A stretch of 64,000 bases of DNA, taken from contig CM060201.1 of assembly GCA_030562195.1 (NCBI GenBank), forward strand, positions 22,612,067 to 22,676,066, in the 5' to 3' direction. Made by a program: the position numbers and the translations under genes. This stretch comes from Nipponacmea schrenckii. Lineage: Eukaryota; Mollusca; Gastropoda; Lottiidae. Positions 44,301 to 57,516 of this stretch are shown here, piece by piece (the first letter of the stretch is position 1; each line of letters opens with the position of its first letter). The notes under the pieces were generated by a model. It worked only from the letters and a program-made list of their open reading frames with translations. It had not been told where the DNA came from and did not search any database.

Positions 44301-47300
44301 AGAAGAGAAGGGAATTACACTTTATCCATTTCTCTTCCAGCCCCCAAAAATGTAATGATAGATCAAGATAAAAATATGAAAGATTTGTTTTTTTTAAATT
44401 TTAGTGTTTGTCCCCTGGGTGTGACTGGGCGTTTACCACGGCGTATAAATTAAAACGTCATGCTGAGGCACACGGAGGAAGGAAAGATTTTCATGTAAGT
44501 TTATCTTTTATAATCCAAGAAGTAAATTCTGACATTATATTTCAATGAATGATAATCTTGGGGTAGCATTTATGATAGATCTTGGAGCAAGTCGTAGTAA
44601 CTTAGTTGAAATTCCAGCAGCTAAATTTCTTAACTCATACTTCATTTTTCTTCAGTTTACTTCACTTTACATTAGTTTATTGCAGTTTACTATTAATTGT
44701 TTACTTTTTACTTCACTTTATATTGTTATATTTTGAAAAAAATATAAACTTCTTTATTTCAGTGTACATTTGAAGGATGTGGTAGAAAATTCACTACCAT
44801 TTATAATTTGAACTCTCATAAGAAACTTCACGAACGACCATTCACAGAAATCTGTCCAAAACAGTCGTGTCGTCAACAGTTTACTAACAAACGTCAACTA
44901 GATCTTCACATGAGATCTCATGCTGGTATGGAGAAAAATTACAAGTAGGAATTTTTTTATGATATTTTTTTGGGGGGAGGGGTTTAGCGCAATTGGTTAT
45001 TGTATTTGTTCTTTATATGATATCATTTGCTTGGTTACAAATTGTGGTTTGAGTTTTAACCTCTGTTGGTGTATTAATATTCAACCCAGCTGTACTTGAG
45101 TAAGGTTAATAAAGGAAAGGTCAAGAGGACCAGCTGGTAGAAAGGATCCTCAATTGTAGAACTGAGTTGTTATCCTTGTAAAATATAGTTGGTTTTTTTT
45201 TTTCACTTTAAGAGAATTAAGAATTTATATTATAGAAAATATGTGTAAAATTTCTGGACCTAAAAAGAATTATGGGTGATATTTTTCAGATGTCCCCATG
45301 AAGGATGTGACAAGGTATTTTTTTCAAGGAATTGTATGGGATCCCACGCTAGAGTACATCTAATAGAGAAGGAAGATCTCCAGTGTAAATTTGAAGGGTG
45401 TGGCAAAGTGTTTGATAAAATGTGCCGTTTAAAACAACACACACGACAACACACTGGAGAGAAACCTTATGTTTGTACATATGAGGTAAGGATTTATATG
45501 AGGTTTTTGAATCTGTTTACTTGGGCAGTGGATTAGCTGACGTTTTGGGGTGGTTTCTCGGTAATGACTGACCTCGGTTGGCAAAATAAGCTAAGTGGCC
45601 AGTATTCCCTTTGCAGTACTGAAGGTATGAGCAGTTGACATATGGAAAAATTGTCTTGTTGTTCTTATGTGCTATAAGAAATGCTAGTTTACGATCCAAT
45701 GGAATTTCAGGTTTAGATTGAACTTCTATAGTGTTTGGGCATGATTTTTACATGGTATGCTTACTCTTCTCTTTTTTTTTGCCGAAATATGTTGTTTTGC
45801 ATTTTGGACATTTGGTATTCGGTTTATCTATATAAGGATATGATAAAAAGATATAAATCCGAAATGTATGACGTAAGGAATTAAGTGATATTATTTTTTG
45901 TAGGGATGTACGTGGGCGTTTGCTACAGCAAGTAAATTAAAACGACATTCAGCGAAACACACTGGGTTACGACGCTGGACGTGTAATATCTGTTTAAAAG
46001 GTTTTATGAGGTCCGAACATTTGAAAGGTCACATGATCACTCACTTCGGTGATAAACCATTCAACTGTCCTGTAGGAAGTAAGATTATTTTTTCTTCTAT
46101 CCAGCCTTTTTCTCAGGTCTGTTTCTCAAAGTAAATTGTAAATCAACATCTTCAAAAATGAATGGGAAGATTTTAAGAGTTGCCAGAAATTAAGAAGATA
46201 ATGAGATGAACCTTTATGCCATCATTCTGTACAGAAGGCAAATGACATGTATGGTGTATTATGTCCTACTCTCCTGCACCTTATAGGCTAATGGAGACTG
46301 GGATATTGTTCCGTCTTCAATGAAGGAAATTTTGTCACGATTTTCAACTTAAATTGGAGTTGATTTAAATTTTAGTATAATATGAGTTGAATATAAAAAG
46401 TGTAATTGGCCGTGGATATAGATTACACCATATTGTTTACGCCAAGAATGTAAGGTATTTTTTCATGTTATTTATGATTTAACTTGATTTTCAGATTGTA
46501 TGGCCAAGTTTTCAGCCAAGGGAAGTTTGAACGTACATTTAAAGAAACATGAAACAACAGATAAAAAGATAACTTATCATTGTCCTATAGATGGGTGTCT
46601 GAGTCATTATGCTAGTAAATCTAATTTACGCAACCATATTCTTAAACATTATCTCAATGTAACTCCAGGTTGGTTTTTAGTTTCAAAATTTTATAGAAAT
46701 ATCCCTTTGTCCTATTGATTTGTTTCTTATTTATTTAGTTCACCATTTCATTATTTATTCCTTATTCTTATTTTTTAATTATATTATTTATAAGCTGCAT
46801 AAATTTATGATTTTTTAATTATATCTCAAATTAATAGGGGAAAACAATTAAAATTTATACTATTGTTCTATCACCTTAACGTTTCGGTTAAATGTCTTCT
46901 TCAGAAACATTTCAGTAGTTTATGATCACATTTTTCTCCTCCTATTACTTATCCAAAGTTCAACTATATTTTTTTATTTTCTTTTCTGATCTATTTATTT
47001 TGAAAAAAAACAATATAGATTATTTTAGTTATTTATGTATTTATTAACAGGGAGTGAAGGTAGCAATTTAGATCTTGTACCGTTGTTAACAGGGGATGAA
47101 ATATCAGATACTACTATAGACAACTTGATAACCTCATCTACTGAGACTCCAACACCCAGTACTATCAGTAAGTTTCTTAATGTATTTCTATTGCCTTCTT
47201 TAAGTGAATTAGATCACATTTTAATGGTCAGTAAATTTGAATAACATTAATATTCATAATTAAGTTCCTTTGAGAAACACAGAAATTCAAGGATTCCACC

Positions 47301-49908
47301 TTTAAAACTTTGATTATTTTGCGATGTTAAGAGTGTAAATTGTACTCTTGCTTTGCTTGAAGTTGTCGTATACCATTGTTCAATAAGTCTTTGTTTTATT
47401 ATTTTGCAGATGTATCCATACCTCAACTATTGACTGATACCCCCGTTAGTGGTAATAATAATAGTAACACTGTTATCAACACTGCAGAATTTATCAATAC
47501 TGGTAAGGCTCTGAAATATTTCTATTATAGAAACAGGTTTGCCATTAGTTTGACCAATCATTCCTTAGACTCAGAAACGTGTAATTTTCAGCTTAGGTAA
47601 TCAGTAATATGTATCACAGCTCTCGAAATTTAAGTCTTCAAATCTGTGTCTAACAGATAATTTGTTTCAAAATCTAAGTTCAAGTTCTAAATATAAAATT
47701 TCAGGAAATGTAAACGAAACAGTGATGTTGACTGCAGATGCTAGTAATATAGGAACTATAATACCAATACAACAGGGCAATACAAGTACTGCTGTATCTT
47801 TATTAACTGGTAAAACAGTCCATACACCTAAACCTACATCTGGTAATTTAAATACTGTGTCTCCGGACTGTAAGTATACCTTTTATTTCATGATATGTGG
47901 TGATGTGTACACAGGGGAATATATCTATCACCCTTTGTCTCTTCATTGAAGCCGCCCTGGCTGAGTGAGTTAGACAATTGCTAATCTTGTCCAGGGTTCA
48001 ATCCCAGCAGAGGTTGAGATGATCTTTCAGAGGTCATTGGGACAGACATTGAAAAAGCATCTTGTCTTTTATCTGGAGTCTCGTACTCAAAAACTTTAAT
48101 AAAATCTAGATTTTAAGAAATACAATAATCTGATTGGAATACAAAAAGGAATTAAAAAAATATTTATGTTTTCCAATTAGATGACGGAAATGTGAAATTC
48201 ATTATTATTACCATTAAAGTTTTCTAGAACGAGTTCCCTGTTTTCCTCTGTTACCATGGTTTTATGTTGTATCTTTCAGTACCAACAGTTATAAGTCGTG
48301 TTGCGCTAGAAAATACCAGTGGTTCAGCTAGAACCGATTACCGTAGTAACCACATATTGAGTGACAGGGCTCGTAAACGCTGGCATTCACTGCGAGCCTT
48401 AAATACCGATTCTGAAGACCTGGAAAATCTTCGTACAGGTAAGATTGTTGTGAGGAAAACTTCCAAAATTTACAATTTTCAGCTTTAACGAACTTTGTCT
48501 TATACCTTGACTGTAATAGTCATCTTTCTTGTATCACATCTATACAATGTCTAGCTATTATGAACTGTCTTATACCTTGACTGCAATAGCCACCTTTCTT
48601 GTATCACATGTATACAATGTCTAGCTATTATGAACTGTCTTATACCTTGACTGCAATAGCCACCTTCTTGTATCCCAGTATTACAATGCTAGCTATTACG
48701 AACTGTGTCTTATACCTTGACTGTAATAGCCATCTTTCTTGAATCACATCTTTACAATGTCCAGCTATTACACACTTTGTCTTATACCTTGACTGTAATA
48801 GCCACCTTTCTTGTATCCCATATTCACAATGACCAGCTATTACACACTTTGTCTTTTACCTTGACTGTAATAGCCACCATTCCTGTATCAAGAGTATGGC
48901 TACAGTATTTGAGTGGATTGTATAGGGTTTGTGAATACAGCCTCAATAGAAAGTCTGTAGACAATAAGCTGAGAATTTAACAGCCTGTCTGTAGAAGGCT
49001 TGCTTTGATTGACTTTATTCACTGGCATATAATCTAATAAATCACTGTACTCAATGATATAGAAATAATTGTGGACGTCAGTGTCCCTTATTCACAGCCC
49101 GTCTTCATTAGGTGCAAGGAAGGATGTAAAACTCCATTTTAATTATTTTATTTTCCAATACAAATTAAAAGTTTAGAGAATAAATGTACAATGCCTTTAA
49201 CCTGAAAGTTATTTATAATTCTAGAGTCTAATGAGAAAATGAACAGTTTAGTTTTACCAGCGTTCCCTACAGACTTCACTTCCACAGACATTTCCAATAC
49301 ACAAGGCTTGATGTTCCGAGATCCTGAGACTGGTATAACTTACGTCCAGACGCAACTTTTACAGGTAGGTTGTTTCTTATTGGTTGTTTCTCAGACTGAC
49401 TTCTGACTAGTATCAAAATAAATTGAAAGAAAGAAACAGCTATATTTTACAAGGGTTACAACTTAGGTTCACATTAATGTATATCCTTTCTACCAGCTGG
49501 TCCTTGGCAAAACCTCTTGGCATTGATCTTTCCCAGATTATCTGTACCCATTTACATCTGGGTGGATTGGAATTATGAGTGACGGTGACTTATTCAAGGT
49601 TATCAGACTTTCACATGACAAGCCTTCAAATCTCTGTGTGTCTAATATTTCTGTTTAATTGCGTTTCGGCTTAATGCCTTCGTCAGAAACACTTTTTGTT
49701 TGATTTTGATATTTTTGGGAATTTGTGATATAATCTTATATTTCTGTTTATTATCTTTCAGGATGATCCGCCCCACCCTGACATTTATCCTGAAGACTTG
49801 ATGGAATCGAGTGACGAGGTACTGGATAATCTCTCGTCATCCCCGACATCAGGGTGTAATAAATCAGACTTTACTGGTACCACTATTAATCTACAAGATC
49901 TCGAATGA
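41376..49908 (+). CDS. ZXDC: ZXD family zinc finger protein (ZXDC-like), ten C2H2 fingers
   Basis: Fifteen exons: 41376-41781, 42253-43053, 43363-43439, 43649-43765, 44405-44494, 44763-44944, 45290-45485, 45904-46078, 46495-46668, 47051-47167, 47410-47502, 47705-47869, 48280-48438, 49225-49364 and 49762-49908; 1012 residues. The N-terminal 430 residues are low-complexity, rich in S, T, P and Q. Ten C2H2 fingers occupy exons 4-9, from CQEEGCNKVF to CPIDGCLSHYASKSNLRNH. Most are of the C-x4-C class, as in ZXDA/B/C; finger 8 (CNICLKGFMRSEHLKGH) has C-x2-C. After the fingers, SGSARTDYR and the extreme C-terminus TTINLQDLE match human ZXDC (SGGSARTDYR, STINLQDLQ). ZXDC is a nuclear cofactor that binds CIITA and regulates transcription. 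Invertebrates have one ancestral ZXD gene, so the symbol means family rather than one-to-one orthology. Confidence 0.92.
43815..44160. repeat. Tandem repeat in ZXD intron 4
   Basis: Units of about 60 bp share GGTTGAAAGGTAACAAG, TTACTATACAACAGAAGACACT and GACAGGGTTAAAG, with insertions and deletions; four units or so. A reverse copy of the GGTGCAGAAGAGTAGG family follows at 44225-44340. Confidence 0.75.
46838..46965. repeat. Hammerhead-core repeat copy in ZXD intron 9
   Basis: Carries AATAGGGGAAAACAATTAAAA, ACGTTTCGGTTAAATGTCTTCTTCAGAAAC and the ATTACTTATCCAAAG tail, matching the copies near 17 kb and 18 kb. A shorter copy (CGTTTCGGCTTAATGCCTTCGTCAGAAAC) is at about 49665-49695. Confidence 0.65.
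47948..48110 (+). repeat. tRNA-derived SINE
   Basis: Starts GCCGCCCTGGCTGAGTGAGT with an A-box-like region, then AATCTTGTCCAGGGTTCAATCCC with a good B box (GGTTCAATCC). The remainder is unrelated to tRNA. A B-box fragment of a related element (CAGGGTTCAATCCCCTC) followed by AATCGAGCCTGTGTGCTACAGGCTC is at about 26175-26330. It lies in ZXD intron 12. Confidence 0.6.
48482..48895. repeat. Tandem array, CTTATACCTTGACTGTAATAGCC units
   Basis: Six units of about 66 bp: TGTCTTATACCTTGACTGTA, ATAGCCATCTTTCTTGTATC, ACATCTATACAATGTC and TAGCTATTACGAAC. Inverted copies form a shorter array at 61320-61535, and single copies occur near 6915-6965. It lies in ZXD intron 13. The L/S/T-rich frame inside it is repeat-derived. 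Confidence 0.9.
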
Positions 49909-50024
49909 GGACTGGGCGTGGCCATCACACAGGAGTGTGGGTGAAGATCTCCGATAGAAATCTGATATAAAGTTTGTGATTGAAGTCAGGCTGATTGGTC
50001 TGTGTGTCCAGAGAGACGAATGTA

Positions 50025-50545
50025 ACCGGTCAGTTTTTTCAGAACAGACAGAATGTAACCAGGTTGGTTAGTTTGTCCATACAACAGACCAGGTTGGTTA
50101 ATTGTCCAAAACAGACGAATGTACCGGTCAGTTTGTTAAACAGATAGAATGTAACCAGGTTGGTAAGTTTGTCCATAACAGACATAATGTAACCAGGTTG
50201 GTTAGTTTGTCCAGAACAGACAAAATGTAACCAGGTTGGTAAGTTTGTCCAGAACAGACAGAATGCAACCAAATTGGTCAGTTGGTCCAGAATGTAACCA
50301 TGTTGGTCTGTGTTTGGAAAAGACAGAATGTAACCAAGTTGGTCAGTCTGTGCAGAATAGACAGAATGTAACCAGGTTGGTCAGTACGTCTAAAACAGAC
50401 AAAATGAAACCAGGTTGGTCAGTTTGTCCAGAATAGACAGAATGTAACCAGGTTGGTCAGTTTGTTAAGAATAGACAGAATGTAACCAGATTGGTCAGTC
50501 TGTTTAGAATGTAACCAAGTTGGTCAGTTTGTCTAGAAAGCAACA
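50025..50545. repeat. Minisatellite of about 38-40 bp in ZXD 3' UTR
   Basis: About thirteen variable units of AGACAGAATGTAACCAGGTT, GGTCAGTTTGTCCAGAAT. It opens artificial long frames on both strands (QTNQPGY or SVQNRQNV repeats) that should not be annotated. Confidence 0.9.
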
Positions 50546-51654
50546 AATGACGGGACTCCACAAAGTACGTGGTTAAGCTTTCAGACCCAACGTAGGTTTG
50601 ATAATGAATAAAGTAGTCAGTAAATGGTTAATAATAACCAGATTGTGTGTCTAGAAAGCAAAAGAAGGCTGAAATGCAAATTCACGAATTTTGAAAATAT
50701 TTGCAATGTTGAATAAACTACAAAGACTTTGAGTTAAGAATGTAAAAAGTGGTGAAACAAGTGTACAGGTGCCTTGAATTTTATTTAAGAATGAAATGGA
50801 AATAATAAATCCATTGAGTTTGTTGTGATTATCATAATGTGATACTTGTTTTGTTGTTTTGTGAATTTTTTTGTGAACTATTTTCACCTAGACTATTGAC
50901 ATATATAGAAAAGGCATATATGAAAATTGAGTAATTTTTGTACTATGAGGTATATATGAAGGGATTTCTAGTATATTTCAAGGTATTTTGTGATTTTCTT
51001 AGAGCTATTTCTGAGATTTTAATAATGTACAAGCAAAATGACCCTCTAAAAACCTAAGCTGGGCTCTTAAATAGATTATCACTTATTTTTATGCAATATG
51101 AATTAAATGAGATAAATAAACTTTATCTGTCAAATATAGTTTTAGACAAAACATTTAACTTAAACTTGGTCAATAAGAGTATATATTCATCAGTTAGACT
51201 TACAGTGCATGACTAAAGATAAATCTTATATACAGATATATCTATTTAACTAAGTGTAATTGAAAACACTTTCAAAGGTTTAATATTATTACTTTAGATT
51301 ATTGATCCTAAAGGGTTTTGATATAGTTTTACCGTACTCACTATGAACAAAATATTTTATCTGAAAATAATAATTTTTTGAATCAAGTATGGTATACCTT
51401 CAAACGATGGGGACTTTCAACTTGCAAATTTTGATAAAAGACAATGCTTATAACCTATTATTTATTGTGTTGTTCCTCTATGAAGGAAGAGGAATATATA
51501 TATATATAAACCTACTGATTGTATATATTGTTGAATATATTGTTGTGCTGAGTGATTTTATTTCTAAGACAGAAAATAAAAAAAACTTATACTTATTTAT
51601 AGAAATTGTTAAATTTTCTAAACTTATTATGTTTATCTGAGACACTGATACTAG

Positions 51655-51800
51655 ATAATCTGTTTGCAGCAATTCCACTTAAACTAAGTGTTTGACGTCA
51701 CCATGGCTTTATCTGTTAGTATTATATAAGGCCCTTGGTGATACTAATGTCGTCAAGTACTTAGTTTAAGTGGTATTGCAGGAGCCACGGATTGAAAATT
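51655..51800. repeat. MITE-like family copy with clear TIRs
   Basis: TTTGCAGCAATTCCACTTAAACTAAGTGTTTGACGTCA on the left and the reverse complement GTCAAGTACTTAGTTTAAGTGGTATTGCAGGAGCCAC on the right, with about 55 bp between. Same family as 14165-14400. Confidence 0.75.
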
Positions 51801-51939
51801 GTAATCGTGTTCTTAATACATGAAATAAGAATGCAGACAAAGTTTATGATAACATGTTTTAAATGACAATACACAAGGACAATTTGTTCCATCATTCTCT
51901 GATTTAAGCACATACTTCATTGGTTCCTTATTTACATCT

Positions 51940-52110
51940 CATGATAGGTCATCCAGAGGTCACCATAGATCACCCAGACTGAAAGGTCACGATATATCCA
52001 TAGGTCACCTAGACTGAAAGGTCACAACAGATTCATATGTCAGTCAAGATAGATCCATGGGTCACAGAGAATGATAGGTCACGATAGATTTATAGGTCAT
52101 CCAGACGGAT
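51940..52110. repeat. AGGTCA-rich tandem repeat (downstream of CNOT11)
   Basis: About six units of 30-36 bp such as ATAGGTCACCTAGACTGAAAGGTCACGATA. A sister array is at 53150-53345 inside CNOT11. Both contain many AGGTCA hexamers, the nuclear receptor half-site, with variable spacing. Confidence 0.8.
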
Positions 52111-52272
52111 AGATAATAATGAGGGGGTGCTGGGTTATCCTTTTATAAAGATATAACAGACAGTTACCGCCCACATTAATGAATGAATTGTCTAGTGTTT
52201 TATTTAGGGACCAATGGGTCCAATCCACTAATAAATCTTCTATATGTCCTTAACAAAAGTTATCTCTGTACT

Positions 52273-55200
52273 TTATCTTGAATTAGAGTTTGGTTGTGGA
52301 GGGTCATTGCTATCTAGAGATTTTAACAGTCGAAATAATGCAGCAGCTTCCCGAATTCGACTAAACTCAATACAGAAAGCTTGAACCTCGATAAATATAT
52401 CCTGAAAAAACAAGACACTATTGTACTTTGAACAATTTATTATTAGAGACACAAATTCACCATTCTTTTAACCAATCATAATTTCTGAGACTAACCTAGG
52501 TTAATCAGGAAAAGTGTTCACAGCTCACTGTCGAAATTTAAGCCTTCAAATACATAGCCTTTTGAAAGCTAAATGACAACTCAATATGTAGAAATAGAAA
52601 GTAATATTCCTAGTTTGGGCTATTGTTGAAAGAATTGTGATTCTTGTACATTTCTAGTACTTCTGAGAACAACTTACCGGTATATACATTCAAGACCTAC
52701 ATCAACCAGAAAAATGGAGAAGTGATACCTTTGTGCTGAATAAAATTTTGAGATATTAATGCATACATACCCTGACATCTATTGTTCTGTTTCTAATTAA
52801 CGATTGTAAAAATACACAGACTAATCTTACTAATCTGTTCTGCATATATTTATCTTGTATAGTTTCACATGTTGATATACAGTTAGAAATATAGAGATGG
52901 ATAAACTCTGGTGGCAACTCCACTTGCTGAAAATATAACAATGCACTTAACAATATAACACTCAATAAGGTATTCTACTAAAGGTATCGCTGGTATGATC
53001 AATTTACTTGCATGAAATCAATATAGAATATATATGAAATGCAGATAAAGTTTATGAAATCCTGGTTAATTTTTGACGATACACAAGTATATTATTTGTT
53101 CCATCTTTGTCTTATTTAAGCATGTACATCAATGGCTCCTTATTTACATCTCAAGATAGATCCATAGGTCAAAGCTGATGGGTCACGATAGTTCATCCAG
53201 GCTGATAGGTCACAATAGTTCTTCCAGACTGTATAGGTCATCCAGACTGATACGTCACAATAGATCTATAGGTCACCAAGACTGATAGGTCACAATAGAT
53301 CCATAGGTCACCAAGACTGATAGGTCATGATATATTTCCATAGGTCAATTTCATTATACACAAATATATTGTAACTAAGAAACTTACAGTTGTGAGTCTG
53401 TTGACGACTTCCATAGAATGTAGAGACATCTCCATATTAACTAGCACAGAAAAATAACTACAATTTAAAACAAAATAATATTTCACAAACACAAGACTAT
53501 ATAATGGAATAAGCATACAATAAGCTTAATAAGCTTACAAAATACATTTACAATTGTGTTATCAGATAAAACAACAATTTTGGTTCTCATCTTGGCCCGA
53601 ATTCTAGAATACCTAACTAATGATTTTAGTGTTCTAGTCATCTGATTAGTCAATCACAAAAATCTATTATAAATTTAGTTTTAGTATCCAATAAGAATAC
53701 TGTATTTCTTAAAATCTAGATTTTATCTCTCTGAATTTTTTGGGAGAAGAACGTAAAACTCTGTTCATTTCATTTTCTGAAGTTGTCGAGAATAACGCCC
53801 CAGATGACTGACAAGAAAGGTTTAATTAATGGTGAAAAAATAAATAGATATTTTCAAACTTTCAGATAAGACTCCTATACCTTAAATAAACAAACATCAG
53901 TTTCTATGGTAACTTACTCTGTTATTTGAGAGGAAACCATAAGTTTCAACAAAGCTTCTATAGCTATCAATGGATGTCTTTCAACTAGATCTGGTAGCTG
54001 TGAATATACAAAAAATTGATTTGTATTAAATACATGACAGTCAAGGAATATAAGCCTTGAAGTGGACAATGAGGAGATTTTTCCTTCAACATCATTATTC
54101 TGCTGTTTTCAATTTCAAACTATCAATAGCTTTTCACTCAAGACCTCAATAAACAAAGGATGGTGAACCATCACCTTTAACCCTGATATTGCTACTGTTA
54201 ACAGCTTTTTACTTGGCCTCAATTTAGAAAAATGGCTACCAATGACCTTTAACCCTGAAGTTGCTAAGACAACAGTACCTTTGCTGGAGTGAGACCTATT
54301 TGATAAACAAGTTTGGGATCTTTCTCTAGTTCATCTAGGATAAATTGTTGTTGTGACAGCTGAAGTTGAGTTCGGAACGCTTCTACCATTAATCTGCGAA
54401 CTTTTGACCCCGTAGAACTGGATAATCCCATGGTGGTATCCCATAATACATCTGCTTCAGACATACTTGGATTCATCCATACTAACTGTAAATTCAAAAT
54501 GGATGGAGTTTTATCTCCTACTCTTCTGCACCTTTAGGGCTAATGAAGATGGACAATGCCATGCAGGGTGCAATGAGGGAAATTTTATTGAGCATTTTTC
54601 AATAATCAATTGCATTTCCATGGATAATGACTAAGTTTCTTGGGATTTATGAGATTATATCAGGATTCTGTTGTGTTATTTATGACAGCAGGTACATCTA
54701 CTGATGAATATAATATACTCTTATTGGCCAAGGTTTTAAATGTTATGTTCATTCTAAGATGAAGTATTCTTTGAATTCAGGTGATCAAAGATACCAATTT
54801 AAAACGCCGTACAAAAAATCAAAAAATCTCCTACCTCATCTTCAGCATAATGTAAAGGTGGAGCTAGTCTGATGAACTCTGGTTTCATGGCGTTTTCTAC
54901 CGGAGGTTTGGGACCAGTTAATAATTTCTCCAGAGTTTGTCTCTGTACATCTGGATTGATCATACCCGGCTTGTTGAACTGTTCAAAACTACAAATATAA
55001 AATACAATGGAGTTTTATATCCCACTATTCAAGGGAAGAATGGCTTGAACTGATTTAACAGTTCTATTTGTTTATTGCCCTGTATCTAATTTTAAAAATG
55101 CTATGCCACAAGTTCTGTACTTGAAGTCCCAGAAAAACTATTTTGGATGAACAAAAGGACAGCAAATAGGACCAAATCTGCAGCCCTGACCAGAACTTAC

Positions 55201-57516
55201 CTGGTAGGTTTAGTGTCGGGATCAGGTACAACACAAGGTATGGCCGATTTAGAAAGGTGAGGTAACTCTGACTGTTTTTCAACCAAGTTAACTTGTAGAC
55301 CAGAAATATCACACTGAAATTTATACCGGAAAATCTTTCAGCTGATAAAACCCAATTTCAGCTATACATAGAATGTTTGCCAACAAAATTTTATTAGGTT
55401 TCATAAGGTTTTCTGGCCCTTATTCTTGAAAATTTAACTTAAAATGGTTTCATCGTTCCATCCATCTGATTGGTCAATCACTTTTTATCCAATAAGATTA
55501 GCCCACTGTATTTCTTAAAATCTGGATGAAGTTTTAGAGAATAAGGCCCCACAGCTACATAAGCCTTGTCTTTCCAATTTCCATCTACATGTATAATGTT
55601 CATGGTCTGAATAGGATATGTGGATGCTTTGTTTTGTCATGTCATGCTTTTTGCCATGTCAGCTCCCCTGACCTACGACCTACATCACAGTCAAGGGGTC
55701 AATTACTGACAAGGGGTTAGATTGATGAACAGATGCCAGATCAACTAAGAATTAAAATATTTCTGATAATCTTACATACCGGTTGAGACGTCACCTCCAT
55801 TTGTAAAACTTGGGTTGGATTCTTTTTATGCATCTGAAAAAAAGTACATGATTGTCTAAATAGAAGGCCAGGCCAAATGACTGCATTTCATAATCTGTTT
55901 GGTAAGTCGACTCATGAGTGTTTATCTATATAACCTTTTGACCTCTGCTTAAACCAATCAAATTCACTCACTCACTCACTCACAAAATACCAAGTGAGCA
56001 TAAGTTGGATTGGTCAAACAATTTATATCAAACAATAATTTAGACGAACGTTTCAAAAACCCTTTAGTTAGACTCTTACTGGAATGACTAATTAAACATA
56101 AAAATTATTAAAAAAAGAAATTTGGCTTCAGACAAATTAAATTCTAAGTTTTCGGGGAAACTCTATTAAGATAAATAGATCTTACATCTTTAGTAGGACT
56201 GGTGATAAGTTGTGATAAAAATACACGCTCTGATTGAGAGATGGGGCTGATTGCCCAATGGAGGTCATATTGTCCAGATTCACTCTTCTCTGTAGGTGGA
56301 TTCTAAAAGAAAATAGAGAACAAAATAACCAGAGCCAGATCTCATTGGATAACAAAACTCAATCTAAAATCAGTTTTAGAGATTGATCAGTTAGATCACT
56401 GGAAAATTAAACCATCTTAAGTTTTAAAGAATATGATAAAATAAATAAATATTTTTATTCTTAGAAATGAGTTAAATACAGTCCAACCTACCAATAGATG
56501 TATAAATACTGGAGCAAATGGATTGACGGAAACATTATCTGTTTTATACATGTCATACAGTAGATAGATAGCAGCTAATTTCTGGGTGGGGTGGGGCAGT
56601 AAGTCTCGATTCTGTAGGAGTAACACCTGGAAAATATCCAAAAAAAATATTCAAAAACTACTTCTTTAAATCCTTAAGTCAAAATCAGGTTAATTTTGTA
56701 TGTGAAAATAACAATTATAGTTTCTACAGGTTCCATATCCGTCATTAAACTAAGCTAATCAATAATAGTGTTCACAGCTCAACATTGACTTTTAAGCCTT
56801 TAAATCCATATGTCACAAGAATCAACTGTGTTAGAAATCTAAAATGCATCTTTTTGCATCTGAAGGTAGCCTATTGTATGACACTACTAGCACTAAGCTT
56901 ACTTATAAGTAAGTAAACTAAGATTAGTAAAGCTAAATAGTTTTTTCCCAGGACACTCTATGTTGTTAATCATAAAATCTCTAAAATCACTTACTATCGC
57001 TGAACCAACTTTAAAATGATCTTGTTTACTAAAATAATGATGAAAGCTGGTGGATAGAGCTTCAAATGTTTGGGTTTGAGTGGCATCTTCTGACAGTACA
57101 CTGAAATGACAAATCTGGTTAGCGTAAAAGAAAAAAATGTAGCATCAGAATAGAGCTTGACATTAGAAATTATGCCACGATTTCCTGATACAACACTAGT
57201 CTTGTTGTCATACGTATCTGAATACAACATGAAACGATACTCTGGAAATTGTATGAACATTGTGCTTTAATACAGTGGGTTTTGATTAATTCCCCCCCCC
57301 CTCCCTCCAAAAAAGATTTCTTATTAGAATTCTTTTTATTAGCCGATACTGAAACTACAGTGTTATATACAGAACAAACAGTGCATGTAATGGAAATAGC
57401 TCTTCATCTTCACCATCAAATACAAAATTTTGTGAATATTACATTACAATTAGCCGAAAAATAGGCAAAATGTTTCACCTCAGCAAAGAAGCAAGTTCTT
57501 TTACGGGGAGCGCCAT
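52273..57516 (-). CDS. CNOT11: CCR4-NOT transcription complex subunit 11
   Basis: Twelve exons on the minus strand: 57479-57516, 56995-57100, 56492-56626, 56186-56302, 55780-55833, 55201-55313, 54835-54988, 54279-54485, 53918-53997, 53388-53457, 52771-52926 and 52273-52401; 452 residues. CNOT11 with CNOT10 forms a module docked on the CNOT1 N-terminus of the CCR4-NOT deadenylase. Landmarks: [67 protein letters not shown] and [20 protein letters not shown]. The near-invariant C-terminal domain follows, with [58 protein letters not shown] and [19 protein letters not shown]. This last domain is almost identical to the human protein and binds CNOT10 or partner factors. The variable middle is shorter than in vertebrates. 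The gene is head-to-head with RIC3. Confidence 0.95.
53150..53345. repeat. AGGTCA-rich tandem repeat in CNOT11 intron 10
   Basis: About six units of ATAGGTCACAATAGATCCAT, AGGTCACCAAGACTG, closely related to the array at 51940-52110. The two arrays are preceded by related text (CTTATTTACATCTCA), so a larger unit was duplicated on both sides of the last two CNOT11 exons. Confidence 0.8.

Larger units (their letters stand above)
49909..52272. other. 3' region of the ZXD gene and spacer to CNOT11
   Basis: Starts with the ZXD 3' UTR, which includes a minisatellite; AATAAA occurs at 50607-50612. Further on there is only AT-rich sequence, a MITE-like copy (51655-51800), a GGTCA-rich repeat (51940-52110) and, on the minus strand, AATAAA at 52199-52204 as a likely CNOT11 polyadenylation signal. 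No exon is recognised. Confidence 0.55.

Noticed and set aside
50039..50436. Repetitive frames rich in TNQPGY and QNVTRLV
   Set aside because: Derived from the ZXD 3' UTR minisatellite; no start context or composition of a real protein.
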